From Halopolyspora algeriensis (GTDB lineage Bacteria; Actinomycetota; Actinomycetes; Mycobacteriales; Pseudonocardiaceae): a stretch of DNA of 64,000 bases. The notes under the pieces are model-generated. The model was not told the origin of the DNA, did no database searches, and saw only the letters and a list, made by a program, of their open reading frames with translations. The stretch is from NCBI RefSeq assembly GCF_003337235.1, contig NZ_QPJC01000016.1, positions 31,656 to 95,655 of the forward strand, given 5' to 3'. Position 1 is the first letter of the stretch; the number at the start of each line of letters is the position of its first letter. The translations under genes were made by a program, and so were the position numbers. This document shows, in pieces, positions 34,548-43,832 of this stretch.

Positions 34548-35300
34548 GTGGCACTCGAAATCAGGCCCGTTCACCACGTGGTCGTCGTCGTGAGCTGGTT
34601 GCTGGGAATGGCCCTGATCTCCTGGCGATACCTGTGGCAGACCACGCCGTTGCACCGTGTCGAGGAGCAGGGCGATGCCACGGATCTGCCGCCTTCGTTG
34701 CCGGAGGAACTCGTCGACGAGCACTGCCAGTCGGCCGAGCAGGGCGTGGGAGCACTGTTCCACCGCCGGTTCAACGTGCGCATCGAGGAGGGGGAACTCG
34801 ACGCCCGCGAGCTGATGGCGGTGCTGAAGAACGATCTGAACCAGGCCGCTCCCTCCGAGGCAGCGGTGGTGGACCGGACCAAGGGCAGCGAGGGTCGATT
34901 CCGGGTCGGAGACGAGTTCGTCGTGCGCATGCCAGGGCCGTGGAACGCGCCGGTGCGGGTGGTCGGCTGCGAGGAGACGTCCTTCCGGCTGGCCACGCTG
35001 AAAGGCCACATCGAAGCCGGCATGATCGAGTTCCGTGCCCGGGACGAACACGATGCGGTGCGTTTCGAGATCGAGGCGTGGGCGCGGCCGAGTACGCGGG
35101 TGTTGCACCTGCTCTACGCGCGGATGCGGCTGGCCAAGGAGATGCAGTTGAACATGTGGACACGTTTCTGCCTGCACGCCGCCACTCTCGCGCGGGGCCG
35201 GGCCCGCGGCGGCGTCGGCATCCACACCCGGCGCGTCGTGCTCCCCGCGGCCACCGAGTCCGCGCACCGGCCCGGGAATCGGACACGGGTGCGTCCCTAA
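34548..35300 (+). CDS. Membrane-anchored DUF1990-like protein
   Basis: About 250 residues from GTG 34548 (GAGAGGAG site). It has an N-terminal membrane segment (HHVVVVVSWLLGMALISWRYLW), then a region rich in acidic residues, then a C-terminal half with DUF1990-type blocks: GDEFVVRMPGPWNAPVRVV, FRLATLKGHIEAGMIEFRA, FEIEAWARPS and MRLAKEMQLNMWTRFCLHAA. It diverges from the minus-strand small-membrane/DUF1990/DUF2867 operon with a 110-nt shared promoter region. Function unknown; relationship to the neighbouring DUF1990 protein is moderate and should be tested by alignment. Confidence 0.75.
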   Translation: MALEIRPVHHVVVVVSWLLGMALISWRYLWQTTPLHRVEEQGDATDLPPSLPEELVDEHCQSAEQGVGALFHRRFNVRIEEGELDARELMAVLKNDLNQAAPSEAAVVDRTKGSEGRFRVGDEFVVRMPGPWNAPVRVVGCEETSFRLATLKGHIEAGMIEFRARDEHDAVRFEIEAWARPSTRVLHLLYARMRLAKEMQLNMWTRFCLHAATLARGRARGGVGIHTRRVVLPAATESAHRPGNRTRVRP

Positions 35301-35359
35301 GTCCGCGGGTGACGTGGTCGGGTCCCGGTCGCTGTCGATGCCGACCACTCGACACGGGA

Positions 35360-35377
35360 CCGCCCTCGTCCGGGCGG
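35360..35377. terminator. Short G+C hairpin between convergent genes
   Basis: CCGCCC (35360-35365) pairs with GGGCGG (35372-35377) over a 6-nt loop, followed by CCCGTTC. It lies between stops at 35300 (+) and 35410 (-). Confidence 0.45.
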
Positions 35378-35409
35378 CCCGTTCGATACCGGTTACCGGT
35401 TGGTGACCG

Positions 35410-36087
35410 TCACCAGCCGCGTTCGCGCCATTCGCCGAGCTTGGGACGCTGCTCACCCAGCGTGGAGTCGTCACCGTGGCCGGGGTAGAACCAGGTGGTG
35501 TCGGGCAGCTCGTTGAACACGCGATTTTCCACGTCGTCGACCAGCGACCGGAATGCCTCCGGTGAGGTGGTCTTGCCGACTCCGCCGGGGAACAGGGAAT
35601 CCCCGGTGAACAGGTGCGGGTGACCGGCCGGGTCGCGGTAGAGCAGCGCGATCGAGCCGGGAGTGTGCCCGCGCAGGTGAATCACCTCGACGGCCGACTC
35701 GCCGACCTGGATGGTCTCTCCGTGCTCGACCAGTCGGTCCGGCGGCACCGGCAGCGGGCCGGCATCCTCCGGGTGCGCCACGGTGTAGGAGCCGGTCTGG
35801 CCCGCGATCGGACCGAGTGCCTGCCAGTGGTCCTGGTGCTGGTGCGTGGTGACGATGGTGCGCAGCCGGAGCCGATCGTCCTCGTGGCCGAGCAGGTCCG
35901 CGAGCCGTTCCGGATCGTTGGCGGCGTCCACCAGCAGCGCGTCACCGGTGCGACGGCAGGTCAGCAGGTAGGCGTTGTTGTCCATCGGTCCGACCGAGAG
36001 CTTTGTGATGGTCAGCGCGTCGAGCCGGCGCCGCGTCGCAGCGCCGCCCGGTTCGACGTGTCCGGTGTACTGATCCTGAATCTCCAC
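35410..36087 (-). CDS. Metallo-beta-lactamase-fold hydrolase (glyoxalase II-like)
   Basis: A 225-residue MBL-fold protein. The metal motif is THQHQDH (H82, H84, D86, H87), followed by HLRGHTPGSIALLYRD, FTGDSLFPGGVG and YPGHGDDSTLGEQ, which supply the remaining ligands (H, D, H). The spacing and GHTPGS/GDSLF motifs fit the glyoxalase II/persulfide-dioxygenase-like group, so hydrolysis of a thioester, perhaps a mycothiol one, is possible. The next gene on the same strand (31 nt upstream) is a mycothiol-dependent isomerase-like gene. The start GTG 36087 is preceded, 8 nt away, by TAGGCT, so a leaderless transcript is possible. Confidence 0.88.
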   Translation of the reverse strand: MEIQDQYTGHVEPGGAATRRRLDALTITKLSVGPMDNNAYLLTCRRTGDALLVDAANDPERLADLLGHEDDRLRLRTIVTTHQHQDHWQALGPIAGQTGSYTVAHPEDAGPLPVPPDRLVEHGETIQVGESAVEVIHLRGHTPGSIALLYRDPAGHPHLFTGDSLFPGGVGKTTSPEAFRSLVDDVENRVFNELPDTTWFYPGHGDDSTLGEQRPKLGEWRERGW

Positions 36088-36118
36088 GTTGACAGAGCCT
36101 AACCCGTTGCCGACCCCG

Positions 36119-36862
36119 TCACAGCCACGGTGGCATCTCGGGAGCATCGCCGTGCAGATCGGCGCTGCCCGTCCTGCCGAGCAGCCAGCCGAGCAGTGCA
36201 CCAGGGTGGCCGCGTACCTGCTTACCGCGCTGGGGCCGCTGCAGCGGCATCCCGAGATCCCACGAGCGCACCGTGCCGCCTTCGAACTCGGCCACCACGG
36301 TGACCGCGGGGACGTCCGGGCGCCCCGCCAGTTGCCGGACCGTGTCCTGGAGGAGCTGTTCGACATCGGTGGCCGGGATGTCGTCCATCCCGAAGCCGTA
36401 ATCGAGGTCGACCAGGTGGACCCACAGCTCGAGCAACCGCGAGCGCAGCACCTCGTAGGCCGGTATCGGCTTGCCCGGGGCCCCCACGACCTCGGCGGTC
36501 CAGGCAGGCGGGGACAGGGAGCGAGCTGCCTCGATCAGCCGGGCCGACGAGGCCCGCAGGTCCTCGAGCAGGAGCCGGTGGCTGCGGACACCGCCCTCCC
36601 GGATGTCGGCGTCCCTGTCCTCCTTGCTGGTGTACATGGGGTGCTCGACGCCGGTCCGAGCCCAGGTGAGCAGGTTGACGCAGCCGTCCGCCCCACGGGC
36701 GAGGTGGGAGATGACGTGCGCGCGTGTCCAGTTCGGCAGCAGGCTCGGCCGGTGCACCGATATCTCGTCCATGGCGTGGACGGCATCCAGCACATGTCCG
36801 GTCGCATGCTCGATCGAGGCGAGCAGCGCCGTCGGATGGGTGATTCCGGCGGGAATGCTCAT
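36119..36862 (-). CDS. Mycothiol-dependent maleylpyruvate isomerase family protein
   Basis: A 247-residue protein with the DinB/mycothiol-dependent isomerase N-terminal domain: VHRPSLLPNWTRAHVISHLARGADG, with the family's W-T/S-R...H-x3 pattern that supplies metal-binding histidines, and RSRLLELWVHLVDLDYGF for the third ligand region. The C-terminal part matches the short MDMPI C-domain. Family members isomerise maleylpyruvate or carry out other mycothiol-dependent steps; the substrate here is unknown. ATG 36862 is chosen because the family N-terminus starts there. A much longer open frame continues upstream opposite uvrA but is not real. Confidence 0.88.
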   Translation of the reverse strand: MSIPAGITHPTALLASIEHATGHVLDAVHAMDEISVHRPSLLPNWTRAHVISHLARGADGCVNLLTWARTGVEHPMYTSKEDRDADIREGGVRSHRLLLEDLRASSARLIEAARSLSPPAWTAEVVGAPGKPIPAYEVLRSRLLELWVHLVDLDYGFGMDDIPATDVEQLLQDTVRQLAGRPDVPAVTVVAEFEGGTVRSWDLGMPLQRPQRGKQVRGHPGALLGWLLGRTGSADLHGDAPEMPPWL

Positions 36863-37387
36863 GCTGTCGCTCCGGTTACCGGCCGGTGATTCAAGATCGA
36901 TCACGAGTGACTCCCCGAGGTGCGGAGAGAGTCGTTGCGTCAGCCGACGCACGGTGGTGAAAGTTCGAGGGTAAGCGGCGCGAACACGGATCCGATAGGC
37001 CTTCGGGCATATTTTGTGCAGGTCACGAACTGTGTTGCCTCTCTCGAAGAGGTTTGACTCGAACGAGTGAAGAAGTGCTGATCGACTCGCGGGAATACCG
37101 GCCGTCGGTGGGGTGTTGCGCACTCGCGGCCGGTGCTCCGCCCCGGTGACAGCGGTCGGTGTGCCATGCGCGGTGCCGCTCGACGTCGCAGGCACGGCGG
37201 AGGCTGCGGGCGTGCTTGTTCGGAGTCGTCGGTGCCCGGGAATAGCATGGAGACGCAACGCCGCCGGACCCGACGGTGCCCCGGCGCCTGCAGGGACCCC
37301 GTCCTGCTCTCTGCCGGTGACACGCGCCCGGCCCGGCACGACCACGTGCGTCCACCCGCACCGAACAGCACTCTCGAAGGGATCACA
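36863..37387. other. Divergent intergenic region upstream of uvrA
   Basis: 525 nt with no supported gene. Dyads seen: TGCGTC-AGCC-GACGCA (36934-36949) and CCTCT-CTCGA-AGAGG (about 37037-37051). A half LexA-like TCGAAC follows but without the partner half-site, so an SOS box is not supported. The uvrA ribosome-binding region is CGAAGGG before GTG 37388. Confidence 0.45.
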
Positions 37388-40261
37388 GTGGCTGACCGCC
37401 TTGTCGTCCGCGGTGCCCGTGAGCACAACCTGCGTGGGATCGACCTCGACCTGCCGCGAAACAGTCTCATCGCGTTCACCGGGTTGTCCGGGTCCGGCAA
37501 GTCGAGCCTCGCCTTCGACACGATCTTCGCCGAGGGGCAGCGCCGCTACGTCGAGTCGCTGTCGGCCTACGCCCGGCAGTTCCTGGGCCAGATGGACAAG
37601 CCCGACGTCGAGTTCATCGAGGGCCTTTCCCCGGCCGTGTCCATCGACCAGAAGTCCACCAGTCGCAACCCCCGCTCCACGGTGGGCACCATCACCGAGG
37701 TCCACGACTACCTGCGGCTGCTCTACGCCCGTGCGGGCAAACCGCACTGCCCCGTCTGCGGGGAGCCGATCAGCAAGCAGACCCCGCAGCAGATCGTCGA
37801 CCAGGTGCTGGAGATGCCCGAGCGCACCCGCTTCCAGGTACTGGCGCCTGTCGTGCGGGGACGCAAGGGCGAGTACGTGGACCTGTTCGAGCAGCTGCAG
37901 ACGCAGGGCTTCGCGCGTGCGCGCGTCGACGGCACGGTGTACCCGCTGGACAGTCCGCCGACGTTGAAAAAGCAGGAGAAGCACGACATCGCCGTGGTCG
38001 TGGATCGGCTCACGGTCAAGGCGAGTGCCAAGCAGCGCCTCACCGACTCGGTGGAGACCGCGCTGCGCCTGGCCGACGGTCTGGTCGCTCTGGAGTTCGT
38101 CGACGTCGACGAGGGTGATGCGCAGCGGGAACGCAAGTTCTCCGAGAACCTGGCGTGCCCCAACGGCCACCCGTTCGGGGTGGAGGAGCTGGAGCCGCGC
38201 TCGTTCTCGTTCAACTCGCCCTACGGCGCCTGCCCCGAGTGCGCCGGGCTCGGCATCCGCAAGGAGGTCGACCCGGAGCTGGTGGTTCCGGACGAGGACC
38301 TCTCGCTGGGTGAGGGAGCCATCGCGCCGTGGGCGGGCGGGCACACCGCCGAGTACTTCACCCGGCTGCTGACCTCCCTGTCCGAGGCCATCGGCTTTCG
38401 CATGGACACCCCGTGGAAAAGGCTGCCGACGAAGGTCCGCAAGGCGGTGCTGCACGGCACCACCGACCAGGTGCACGTGCGCTACCGCAACCGTTACGGC
38501 AGGCAGCGCTCGTACTACGCCAACTACGAGGGCGTCATCCCGTTCCTGGAACGCAAGCTGGAGCAGACCGAGTCGGACTACACCCGCGAGAAGTACGAGG
38601 GCTACATGCGGGACGTGCCGTGCCCGGCCTGCGACGGCGCCCGGCTCAAACCGGAGATCCTCGCGGTCACGATGAAAAACGCCGAGTACGGTGAGCTGTC
38701 CATCGCCGAGGTCAGTGCGCTGAGCGTGCGCGAATGCGCGGCGTTTCTGGGCGGCCTCGTGCTGGGCGAGCGCGAGGAGATGATCGCGGGCCGGGTCCTC
38801 AAGGAAGTGCAGGCGAGGCTGGGGTTCCTGCTGGACGTGGGGCTCGATTACCTGTCCCTGGATCGAGCGGCGGGCACCCTGTCCGGCGGGGAGGCACAGC
38901 GGATCCGTCTGGCCACCCAGATCGGCTCGGGCCTGGTCGGGGTGCTCTACGTGCTGGACGAACCCTCGATCGGGCTGCACCAGCGGGACAACCACCGCCT
39001 GCTGGAGACGCTGAGCCGCCTGCGCGACCTGGGCAACACGCTGATCGTGGTCGAGCACGACGAGGACACGGTGCGCAGTGCGGACTGGGTGGTCGACATC
39101 GGCCCGGGGGCCGGCGAGCACGGGGGCCGTGTCGTGCACAGCGGGCCGTTCAAGGAGCTGCTGGACAACGAGGACTCCCTGACCGGTGATTACCTCGCAC
39201 GGCGCAAGCAGATCCCGCTGCCGCAGGAGCGTCGCGCGAGAGATCCCAAGCGGCAGCTGACGGTCGTGGGGGCTCGCGAGCACAACCTGGACGAGATCGA
39301 CGTGTCGTTCCCGCTCGGCTGCCTGATCGGGGTGACGGGCGTGTCCGGGTCGGGCAAGTCGACACTGGTCAACGATGTGCTGGCCTCGACCCTGGCGAAC
39401 AAGGTCAACGGGGCGCGCACCGTCCCCGGCAGGCACAAGCGGGTCAAGGGACTGGAGCACGTCGACAAGCTGGTGCAGGTCGACCAGTCACCGATCGGAC
39501 GTACCCCGCGCTCGAACCCGGCCACCTACACCGGAGTGTTCGACCGGATCCGCAAGCTGTTCGCCGAGACGACCGAGGCGAAGGTGCGCGGCTACCAGCC
39601 CGGCCGGTTCTCGTTCAACGTCAAGGGCGGTCGCTGCGAGGCCTGCGCGGGCGAGGGCACGCTCAAGATCGAGATGAATTTCCTGCCGGATGTGTACGTG
39701 CCGTGCGAGGTGTGCAAGGGGGCCCGGTACAACCGGGAGACCCTGGAGGTGCACTACAAGGGCAAGACCATCGCCGAGGTCCTGGACCTGCCGATCGAGG
39801 AGGCCGCCGAGTTCTTCGAGCCCATCACCGCCATCCATCGGCATCTGAAGACGCTGGTGGACGTCGGTTTGGGCTACGTCCGGCTCGGTCAGCCGGCTCC
39901 CACCCTGTCCGGCGGCGAGGCGCAGCGGGTGAAACTGGCCAGCGAGCTGCAGAAACGCTCGACCGGCCAGACCGTCTACATCCTCGACGAGCCCACCACC
40001 GGCCTGCATTTCGAGGACATCCGCAAGTTGCTCGGCGTGGTCAACGGACTCGTGGACAAGGGCAACACGGTGATCGTCATCGAACACAACCTCGACGTCA
40101 TCAAGATGTCCGACTGGATCCTCGACCTCGGCCCGGAAGGTGGCTCCGGCGGTGGTCACCTCGTCGCGGAGGGCACCCCCGAACAGGTCGTCGATGTCGG
40201 CGGTAGCTACACCGGTCGCTTTCTCGCCCCGGTGCTGGGGCAGCAACAACGTGGGCAGTGA
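37388..40261 (+). CDS. uvrA: UvrABC excinuclease subunit A
   Basis: A 957-residue UvrA. It has two ABC ATPase modules: Walker A lysines K38 (LSGSGKSS) and K657 (VSGSGKST), two LSGGE signatures ([19 protein letters not shown] and [17 protein letters not shown]), and Walker B segments [13 protein letters not shown] and [14 protein letters not shown]. The zinc-binding cysteines are in place ([41 protein letters not shown]). UvrA finds bulky DNA lesions with UvrB in nucleotide excision repair. The GTG start gives the usual N-terminus [13 protein letters not shown]. It is a single gene. The antisense strand is open over a long stretch here but this is a codon-bias artefact. Confidence 0.98.
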   Translation: MADRLVVRGAREHNLRGIDLDLPRNSLIAFTGLSGSGKSSLAFDTIFAEGQRRYVESLSAYARQFLGQMDKPDVEFIEGLSPAVSIDQKSTSRNPRSTVGTITEVHDYLRLLYARAGKPHCPVCGEPISKQTPQQIVDQVLEMPERTRFQVLAPVVRGRKGEYVDLFEQLQTQGFARARVDGTVYPLDSPPTLKKQEKHDIAVVVDRLTVKASAKQRLTDSVETALRLADGLVALEFVDVDEGDAQRERKFSENLACPNGHPFGVEELEPRSFSFNSPYGACPECAGLGIRKEVDPELVVPDEDLSLGEGAIAPWAGGHTAEYFTRLLTSLSEAIGFRMDTPWKRLPTKVRKAVLHGTTDQVHVRYRNRYGRQRSYYANYEGVIPFLERKLEQTESDYTREKYEGYMRDVPCPACDGARLKPEILAVTMKNAEYGELSIAEVSALSVRECAAFLGGLVLGEREEMIAGRVLKEVQARLGFLLDVGLDYLSLDRAAGTLSGGEAQRIRLATQIGSGLVGVLYVLDEPSIGLHQRDNHRLLETLSRLRDLGNTLIVVEHDEDTVRSADWVVDIGPGAGEHGGRVVHSGPFKELLDNEDSLTGDYLARRKQIPLPQERRARDPKRQLTVVGAREHNLDEIDVSFPLGCLIGVTGVSGSGKSTLVNDVLASTLANKVNGARTVPGRHKRVKGLEHVDKLVQVDQSPIGRTPRSNPATYTGVFDRIRKLFAETTEAKVRGYQPGRFSFNVKGGRCEACAGEGTLKIEMNFLPDVYVPCEVCKGARYNRETLEVHYKGKTIAEVLDLPIEEAAEFFEPITAIHRHLKTLVDVGLGYVRLGQPAPTLSGGEAQRVKLASELQKRSTGQTVYILDEPTTGLHFEDIRKLLGVVNGLVDKGNTVIVIEHNLDVIKMSDWILDLGPEGGSGGGHLVAEGTPEQVVDVGGSYTGRFLAPVLGQQQRGQ

Positions 40262-40406
40262 CCGGATCGCGTGACTCCGTGCGGCGCACCAGCGGCCCGT
40301 CCACTCGCCGCACCTCCCGGTGTTCCTCGGGTGCGGACCGCTCTGATCGGCGCACTGATCGACCCCATATCGTTGCCGTCCGGCGACGGAAGAGGGGACG
40401 TAAAGC

Positions 40407-41546
40407 GTGGACGGGGTCGACCACTACGAGCTGCTCGGCGTGAGCCGGGGTGCCTCGGAAGCCGAGATCAAGGCGGCGTACCGCTCCCTGGCTCGGGTGA
40501 TGCATCCCGATGCGGGAGGGACTTCCGGAACGTTCCGGATGCTGCAGGAAGCCTACGAGACGCTGAGCGACCCGCGGCGCCGCGCCGACTACGACGCGAA
40601 CATCGTAGCCGGGGCCACCGCACCGATGCCGCGATCGTCCGCCGGTACCCGGCCCGGCCCTGCGGGCCGTCCCCACTCGCAGGGCCGGAGACAGCAGGGC
40701 GGCGGCACGGATCGGCGCCACTTCGGTGGTGATCCGGAATTCGTTCCTCCCGCGCCACGGCCGGATCCGGATGATCTGCCCTGGTGGCACACGATCGACC
40801 CCGGCGAGCGAATCCGCTTCCTCCCGGCGACCGAGTACGGGCACACGCCCGTACTGGTCGCCGTCGCGGGGTGGTTGCTGTTCCTGCCGGGCATGCTCGC
40901 GCTCGCTCCGACGGTGCTGGTGCTGACCATGTGGCTGGTGCCGGTGATGGCGGTCACCGGGTTCCTGCGATCGGTACCGCACCGGTTGCCGACCGGGCGG
41001 GCCGAACGTGCCTTCCTCGCGGAATTCGGCGGGCACCGGGTGTTCGGAGACCCCGGCGCGGTGCGCGGGGAACCGGCCGGGCGGCTCACCGCGGAACTGA
41101 TGGCCGAGTACCTGACTCGGCTCCCGGGGGTACGCATCTTCCACGGCCTGTCGTGGCCCGGCTCCGTACTCGCCGATGTGGATCACGCGGTGCTGTGCGG
41201 GCGGCGGCTGGTGCTCGTCGAGTCGAAGATGTGGTTGCCGGGCCACTACACGGCCGACGGCAGTGGCACCTTCCGGCGCAACGGCCGCCGCTTCCGGGGT
41301 GGTGCGACCCGGCTTCCGGAAAGCATCACCGCCTACCGCGATCTGTTGCCCGACTCCGAGGTGTGCGGCGCACTGGTGTTGTATCCCAGCCGCGCGGGCG
41401 AAGTGACCACCGGCGACATCGCCGATGTGCCCGCCCCGCCGATGACACCGGAGCAGTTCGTCCGCGAGCTCGGCCGGTGGCTGTCGCAGGAGCCCGCCAC
41501 CATCGACCGGGAAGCGTTCCGCACCGTGCTCGACCGCCTCGTGTGA
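40407..41546 (+). CDS. J-domain protein with membrane hairpin and NERD-like nuclease domain
   Basis: A 379-residue fusion. Residues 3-68 are a J-domain ([34 protein letters not shown], with intact HPD). A basic low-complexity linker follows to about 120, then two adjacent membrane segments ([20 protein letters not shown] and [17 protein letters not shown]). The C-terminal domain reads [31 protein letters not shown], a PD-(D/E)xK/NERD-like core with D...E-x-K. The J-domain would recruit DnaK; NERD domains are predicted nucleases. It starts at GTG 40407 with a GAGGGGACG site. Whether cleavage occurs is unknown. Confidence 0.85.
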   Translation: MDGVDHYELLGVSRGASEAEIKAAYRSLARVMHPDAGGTSGTFRMLQEAYETLSDPRRRADYDANIVAGATAPMPRSSAGTRPGPAGRPHSQGRRQQGGGTDRRHFGGDPEFVPPAPRPDPDDLPWWHTIDPGERIRFLPATEYGHTPVLVAVAGWLLFLPGMLALAPTVLVLTMWLVPVMAVTGFLRSVPHRLPTGRAERAFLAEFGGHRVFGDPGAVRGEPAGRLTAELMAEYLTRLPGVRIFHGLSWPGSVLADVDHAVLCGRRLVLVESKMWLPGHYTADGSGTFRRNGRRFRGGATRLPESITAYRDLLPDSEVCGALVLYPSRAGEVTTGDIADVPAPPMTPEQFVRELGRWLSQEPATIDREAFRTVLDRLV

Positions 41547-41593
41547 AGGGAAAGCGGCCGGGTTCACAGCGAAAGATCCTCGAGGGCCTTTCA

Positions 41594-41780
41594 CAATGCG
41601 GCGAAGCCGCATGCACCCCGTCAGCAGCTCGCACCGCCGCGGGTTCTCCGGCACCGCCTCGCGAGGACAGTCCCGACGTGATGGAGCGCCTCTCCCTGAT
41701 GTCGGGGCTCGGCGCAGCGAGGCAACGCCGGAGGTTCCGCCACCCGCACCGCAACCCAAACCGACCCGCGCAGTCTTCGG
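41594..41780 (-). repeat. Structured interspersed repeat, copy C
   Basis: Third copy of the element at 3589-3770. The small hairpin is ATGCGGC-GAA-GCCGCAT (41596-41612). The large stem pairs GCGG, CTCCGGC and GCCTCG (41639-41661) with CGAGGC, GCCGGAG and CCGC (41718-41740) around the conserved GTT/GTT loop. It contains CCTCGCGAGG and an inner hairpin CCCGAC...GTCGGG with GGAG/CTCC. It fills the gap between convergent genes and starts 40 nt after the minus-strand stop at 41781. The small hairpin could also terminate the plus-strand J-domain gene. Confidence 0.8.
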
Positions 41781-43127
41781 TCAAAAGAAGGTGCGGATGA
41801 GGTCGACCACCTCGTCACCGCGGACTTCCGGAATCAGCGCCCATTTGTCGAAGACCGTGCACGGATGGGACAGCCCCGAGCCGATCCAGTCGCCGACCTC
41901 GATGTCCGCATCCGGCTCCACGAGCAGAAAGGCATGCTGGTCGGCGAGTGCGGTCACGCGAGCGTTCGCCAGCGGCCGGACCGTGCCGTGACGATCGCGC
42001 AGCAACCGCGGCTCAGGCAGGTCCTGGTCGAACGAGACGTCCCGGCGTCCCATCGTCAGCAGCGCGAGCCCGTCTTCCGGCCGCGAGGTCACCTGCGCCC
42101 AGATCCGCATCGCCGGCCGGAAGGGCGATTCGTCCCCGGCTGTCCGGTGTGGACGGCCGAACGGCGACATCGTGCGGTACAGGCCGTCGTCGTGGGTGAC
42201 ATACGCACCGCTGCGCAGCACCGCCGTCACAGGCAGGGCGTTCGGCCACGGTGCGGTCAGTGCCTCGGCGACCTGATCGAAGTACGCGCTGCCGCCCGCG
42301 GTGACGAGCACTTCGTCGAGACCGTCGAAATGGCCGGCCTCGGCCAGCGTGCCGACGAGTTCCCGCAGTCGTCCCATGTAGGAGTCCACGGCGGCCACTT
42401 CGTGATCGCCGAGGTCGTGAGCCACCGCCCCCTCGTAACCGCCGACACCGACCAGGCGCAGTACCGGGCTGGCGGCCACGGCCCGCGCGACGTCGGCGGC
42501 CGTGCTCGTGTCGCGCACCCCGGTGCGTGCGCCCTCCGCGCCCAGCTCGATCAGGACGTCCACCGGCCGGGACGGCCGTTGCGGAGCCAATGCCTCGGTC
42601 ATCAGCCGCACGCCGCGGACGGAATCGACCCAGCAGGCGCAGGAGAAACCCGGATCGCCATCCAGCTCCTGCGCCAGCCAGGCGAGTCCGTGCGGATCGA
42701 CGAGCTGGTTGGCCAGCAGAACGCGACTCACGCCGAAGGCGCGGTAGACACGCAGTTGGCTCAGGTTCGCCGCGGTGATTCCCCACGCTCCGTGGGCGAG
42801 CTGGCGCTGGAACAGCTGCGGCGCCATGGTGGTCTTGCCGTGCGGCGCGAGAGCCACTCCGTGCCGGGCGCACCAGGCCGCCATCGTGCGCAGGTTGTGC
42901 TCGAGGGCGTCGCGGTCGAGCACCAGGAGCGGGCCGACGAAACCGGAGCCGAACACGGTGGGACGTTGCCGGAGGAATTCCTCGACGGTGCGTCCGAACG
43001 CGTCCGCGGGCATGCCCTTGAAGCGCCAGTCGATGCGTTCGTCGTGCAGTGCTGCCACTGCCGCCCGGTCCATCGTCGCCGCGGGCACCGCAGACCTCCG
43101 AGCACGTCCGTTGCTCCCGGCAGTCAT
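41781..43127 (-). CDS. PLP-dependent D-amino-acid deaminase/aldolase (D-serine dehydratase/D-threonine aldolase-like)
   Basis: A 448-residue fold-type III PLP enzyme. The alanine-racemase-like barrel carries the PLP lysine in VALAPHGKTTMAPQLF. The C-terminal beta-domain ends with GSGLSHPCTVFDKW, whose His and Cys form the metal site of eukaryotic-type D-serine dehydratases and D-threonine aldolases. It would deaminate or cleave a D-hydroxy amino acid. A D-amino-acid dehydrogenase is encoded 8 kb away. ATG 43127 lacks a good ribosome-binding site; an ATG 18 codons inside (MDRAAVAALHDERI) is an alternative. Its stop is followed by repeat copy C. Confidence 0.85.
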   Translation of the reverse strand: MTAGSNGRARRSAVPAATMDRAAVAALHDERIDWRFKGMPADAFGRTVEEFLRQRPTVFGSGFVGPLLVLDRDALEHNLRTMAAWCARHGVALAPHGKTTMAPQLFQRQLAHGAWGITAANLSQLRVYRAFGVSRVLLANQLVDPHGLAWLAQELDGDPGFSCACWVDSVRGVRLMTEALAPQRPSRPVDVLIELGAEGARTGVRDTSTAADVARAVAASPVLRLVGVGGYEGAVAHDLGDHEVAAVDSYMGRLRELVGTLAEAGHFDGLDEVLVTAGGSAYFDQVAEALTAPWPNALPVTAVLRSGAYVTHDDGLYRTMSPFGRPHRTAGDESPFRPAMRIWAQVTSRPEDGLALLTMGRRDVSFDQDLPEPRLLRDRHGTVRPLANARVTALADQHAFLLVEPDADIEVGDWIGSGLSHPCTVFDKWALIPEVRGDEVVDLIRTFF

Positions 43128-43145
43128 GGATGCAGTGCAGCGAGC

Positions 43146-43559
43146 TCAGTACACCGGGCCGGTGTACTTCTCGCCGGGCCCCTGCCCGGGTGGGTCCGGT
43201 TCGGCCGAGGCTTCGCGGAATGCGCGCTGCAGGGTCTGCAGGCCGTCGCGGATCGGACCGGCATGGGGGCCGAGATATTCGACGGACGAGGTGACCAGGC
43301 CGGCCAGTGCGGTGATCAGGCGCCGTGCCTCGTCGAGGTCGCGAGTCACGGCGCTGTCGGGATCCTGCTCGGACAGCCCCAGTTTCTCCGCCCCGGAGGA
43401 CATGAGCATCACGGCCGCTCTGCTGATCACCTCGACGCTGGGAACATCGGCGAGTTCGCGGACGTTGTGCTGTGTGCCCGCGTCGCTGAGGTCGCCGATC
43501 TGGTCGGAAGTCGAACCCGTGCTCGGCTCGGAAGACTCGGTTGGCTGCGGCTCGCTCAC
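43146..43559 (-). CDS. DUF1844 family protein
   Basis: A 137-residue protein. The DUF1844 core is SVEVISRAAVMLMSSGAEKLGL, DLDEARRLITALAGLVTSSVEYLGPHAGPIRDGLQTLQRAFREAS, a helical domain typical of proteins encoded beside infC in actinobacteria. The N-terminal 45 residues are acidic and disordered. GTG 43559 is the usual-looking start (SEPQPTESSEP); a GTG six codons upstream is possible. The gene is divergent from infC with a 273-nt shared region. Function unknown; conservation next to translation genes suggests a housekeeping role. Confidence 0.88.
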   Translation of the reverse strand: MSEPQPTESSEPSTGSTSDQIGDLSDAGTQHNVRELADVPSVEVISRAAVMLMSSGAEKLGLSEQDPDSAVTRDLDEARRLITALAGLVTSSVEYLGPHAGPIRDGLQTLQRAFREASAEPDPPGQGPGEKYTGPVY

Positions 43560-43832
43560 ACCTGTTACTCTCACATGAGCGACCAGCTCCCGCACAGTCG
43601 GGGGCGGCAAAGTGGAGCCCCGCTCCCACCCGAGTGGCCGGTTCGCAAGGCTTCCGGGTTCCGGTCCCATCGGGCAGTGCCCCGATGGCACGAGGCGGTA
43701 TGGCGATACCGGTTCGATCGGTCGGAGGAGGATCTCGCGGTCCGCCACAGGGCGGGCGAGATCGCTGTACGTCCAGGGGCGAGCTTCACGCGCCGCGGTG
43801 CAGCATGAACGCCATCGAACCGAGGAGGCCCC
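43560..43832 (+). promoter_or_regulatory. infC leader region with a stable hairpin
   Basis: The long (273-nt) gap upstream of infC. CCATCGGG (43667-43674) pairs perfectly with CCCGATGG (43681-43688) over a 6-nt loop. AGGAGG at 43823-43828 is the infC Shine-Dalgarno. No clear promoter hexamers were identified. A long structured leader fits the known autoregulation of IF-3 operons, but no named leader family was recognised. Confidence 0.45.
43822..43828 (+). promoter_or_regulatory. Shine-Dalgarno site that fixes the AUC start of infC
   Basis: GAGGAGG ends 4 nt before ATC 43833. The infC frame is closed upstream by TGA at 43806-43808 and contains no ATG, GTG or TTG between that stop and ATC, so this site and the ATC codon define the start. 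Confidence 0.8.

Noticed and set aside
34283..35488. Long plus-strand alternative frame over the DUF1990-like gene
   Set aside because: It is arginine/glycine-rich low-complexity translation of a shifted frame; the frame starting at GTG 34548 has the family motifs and a ribosome-binding site.
37040..37070. Possible LexA (SOS) box upstream of uvrA
   Set aside because: Only one half-site (TCGAAC) is present; the partner GTTCGA at the right spacing is missing.
36119..39460. A very long open frame on the minus strand opposite uvrA
   Set aside because: It is antisense to a complete, strongly conserved uvrA and arises from G+C-rich third positions. Only its first 247 codons' worth at 36119-36862 (the mycothiol-isomerase-like gene) is real.
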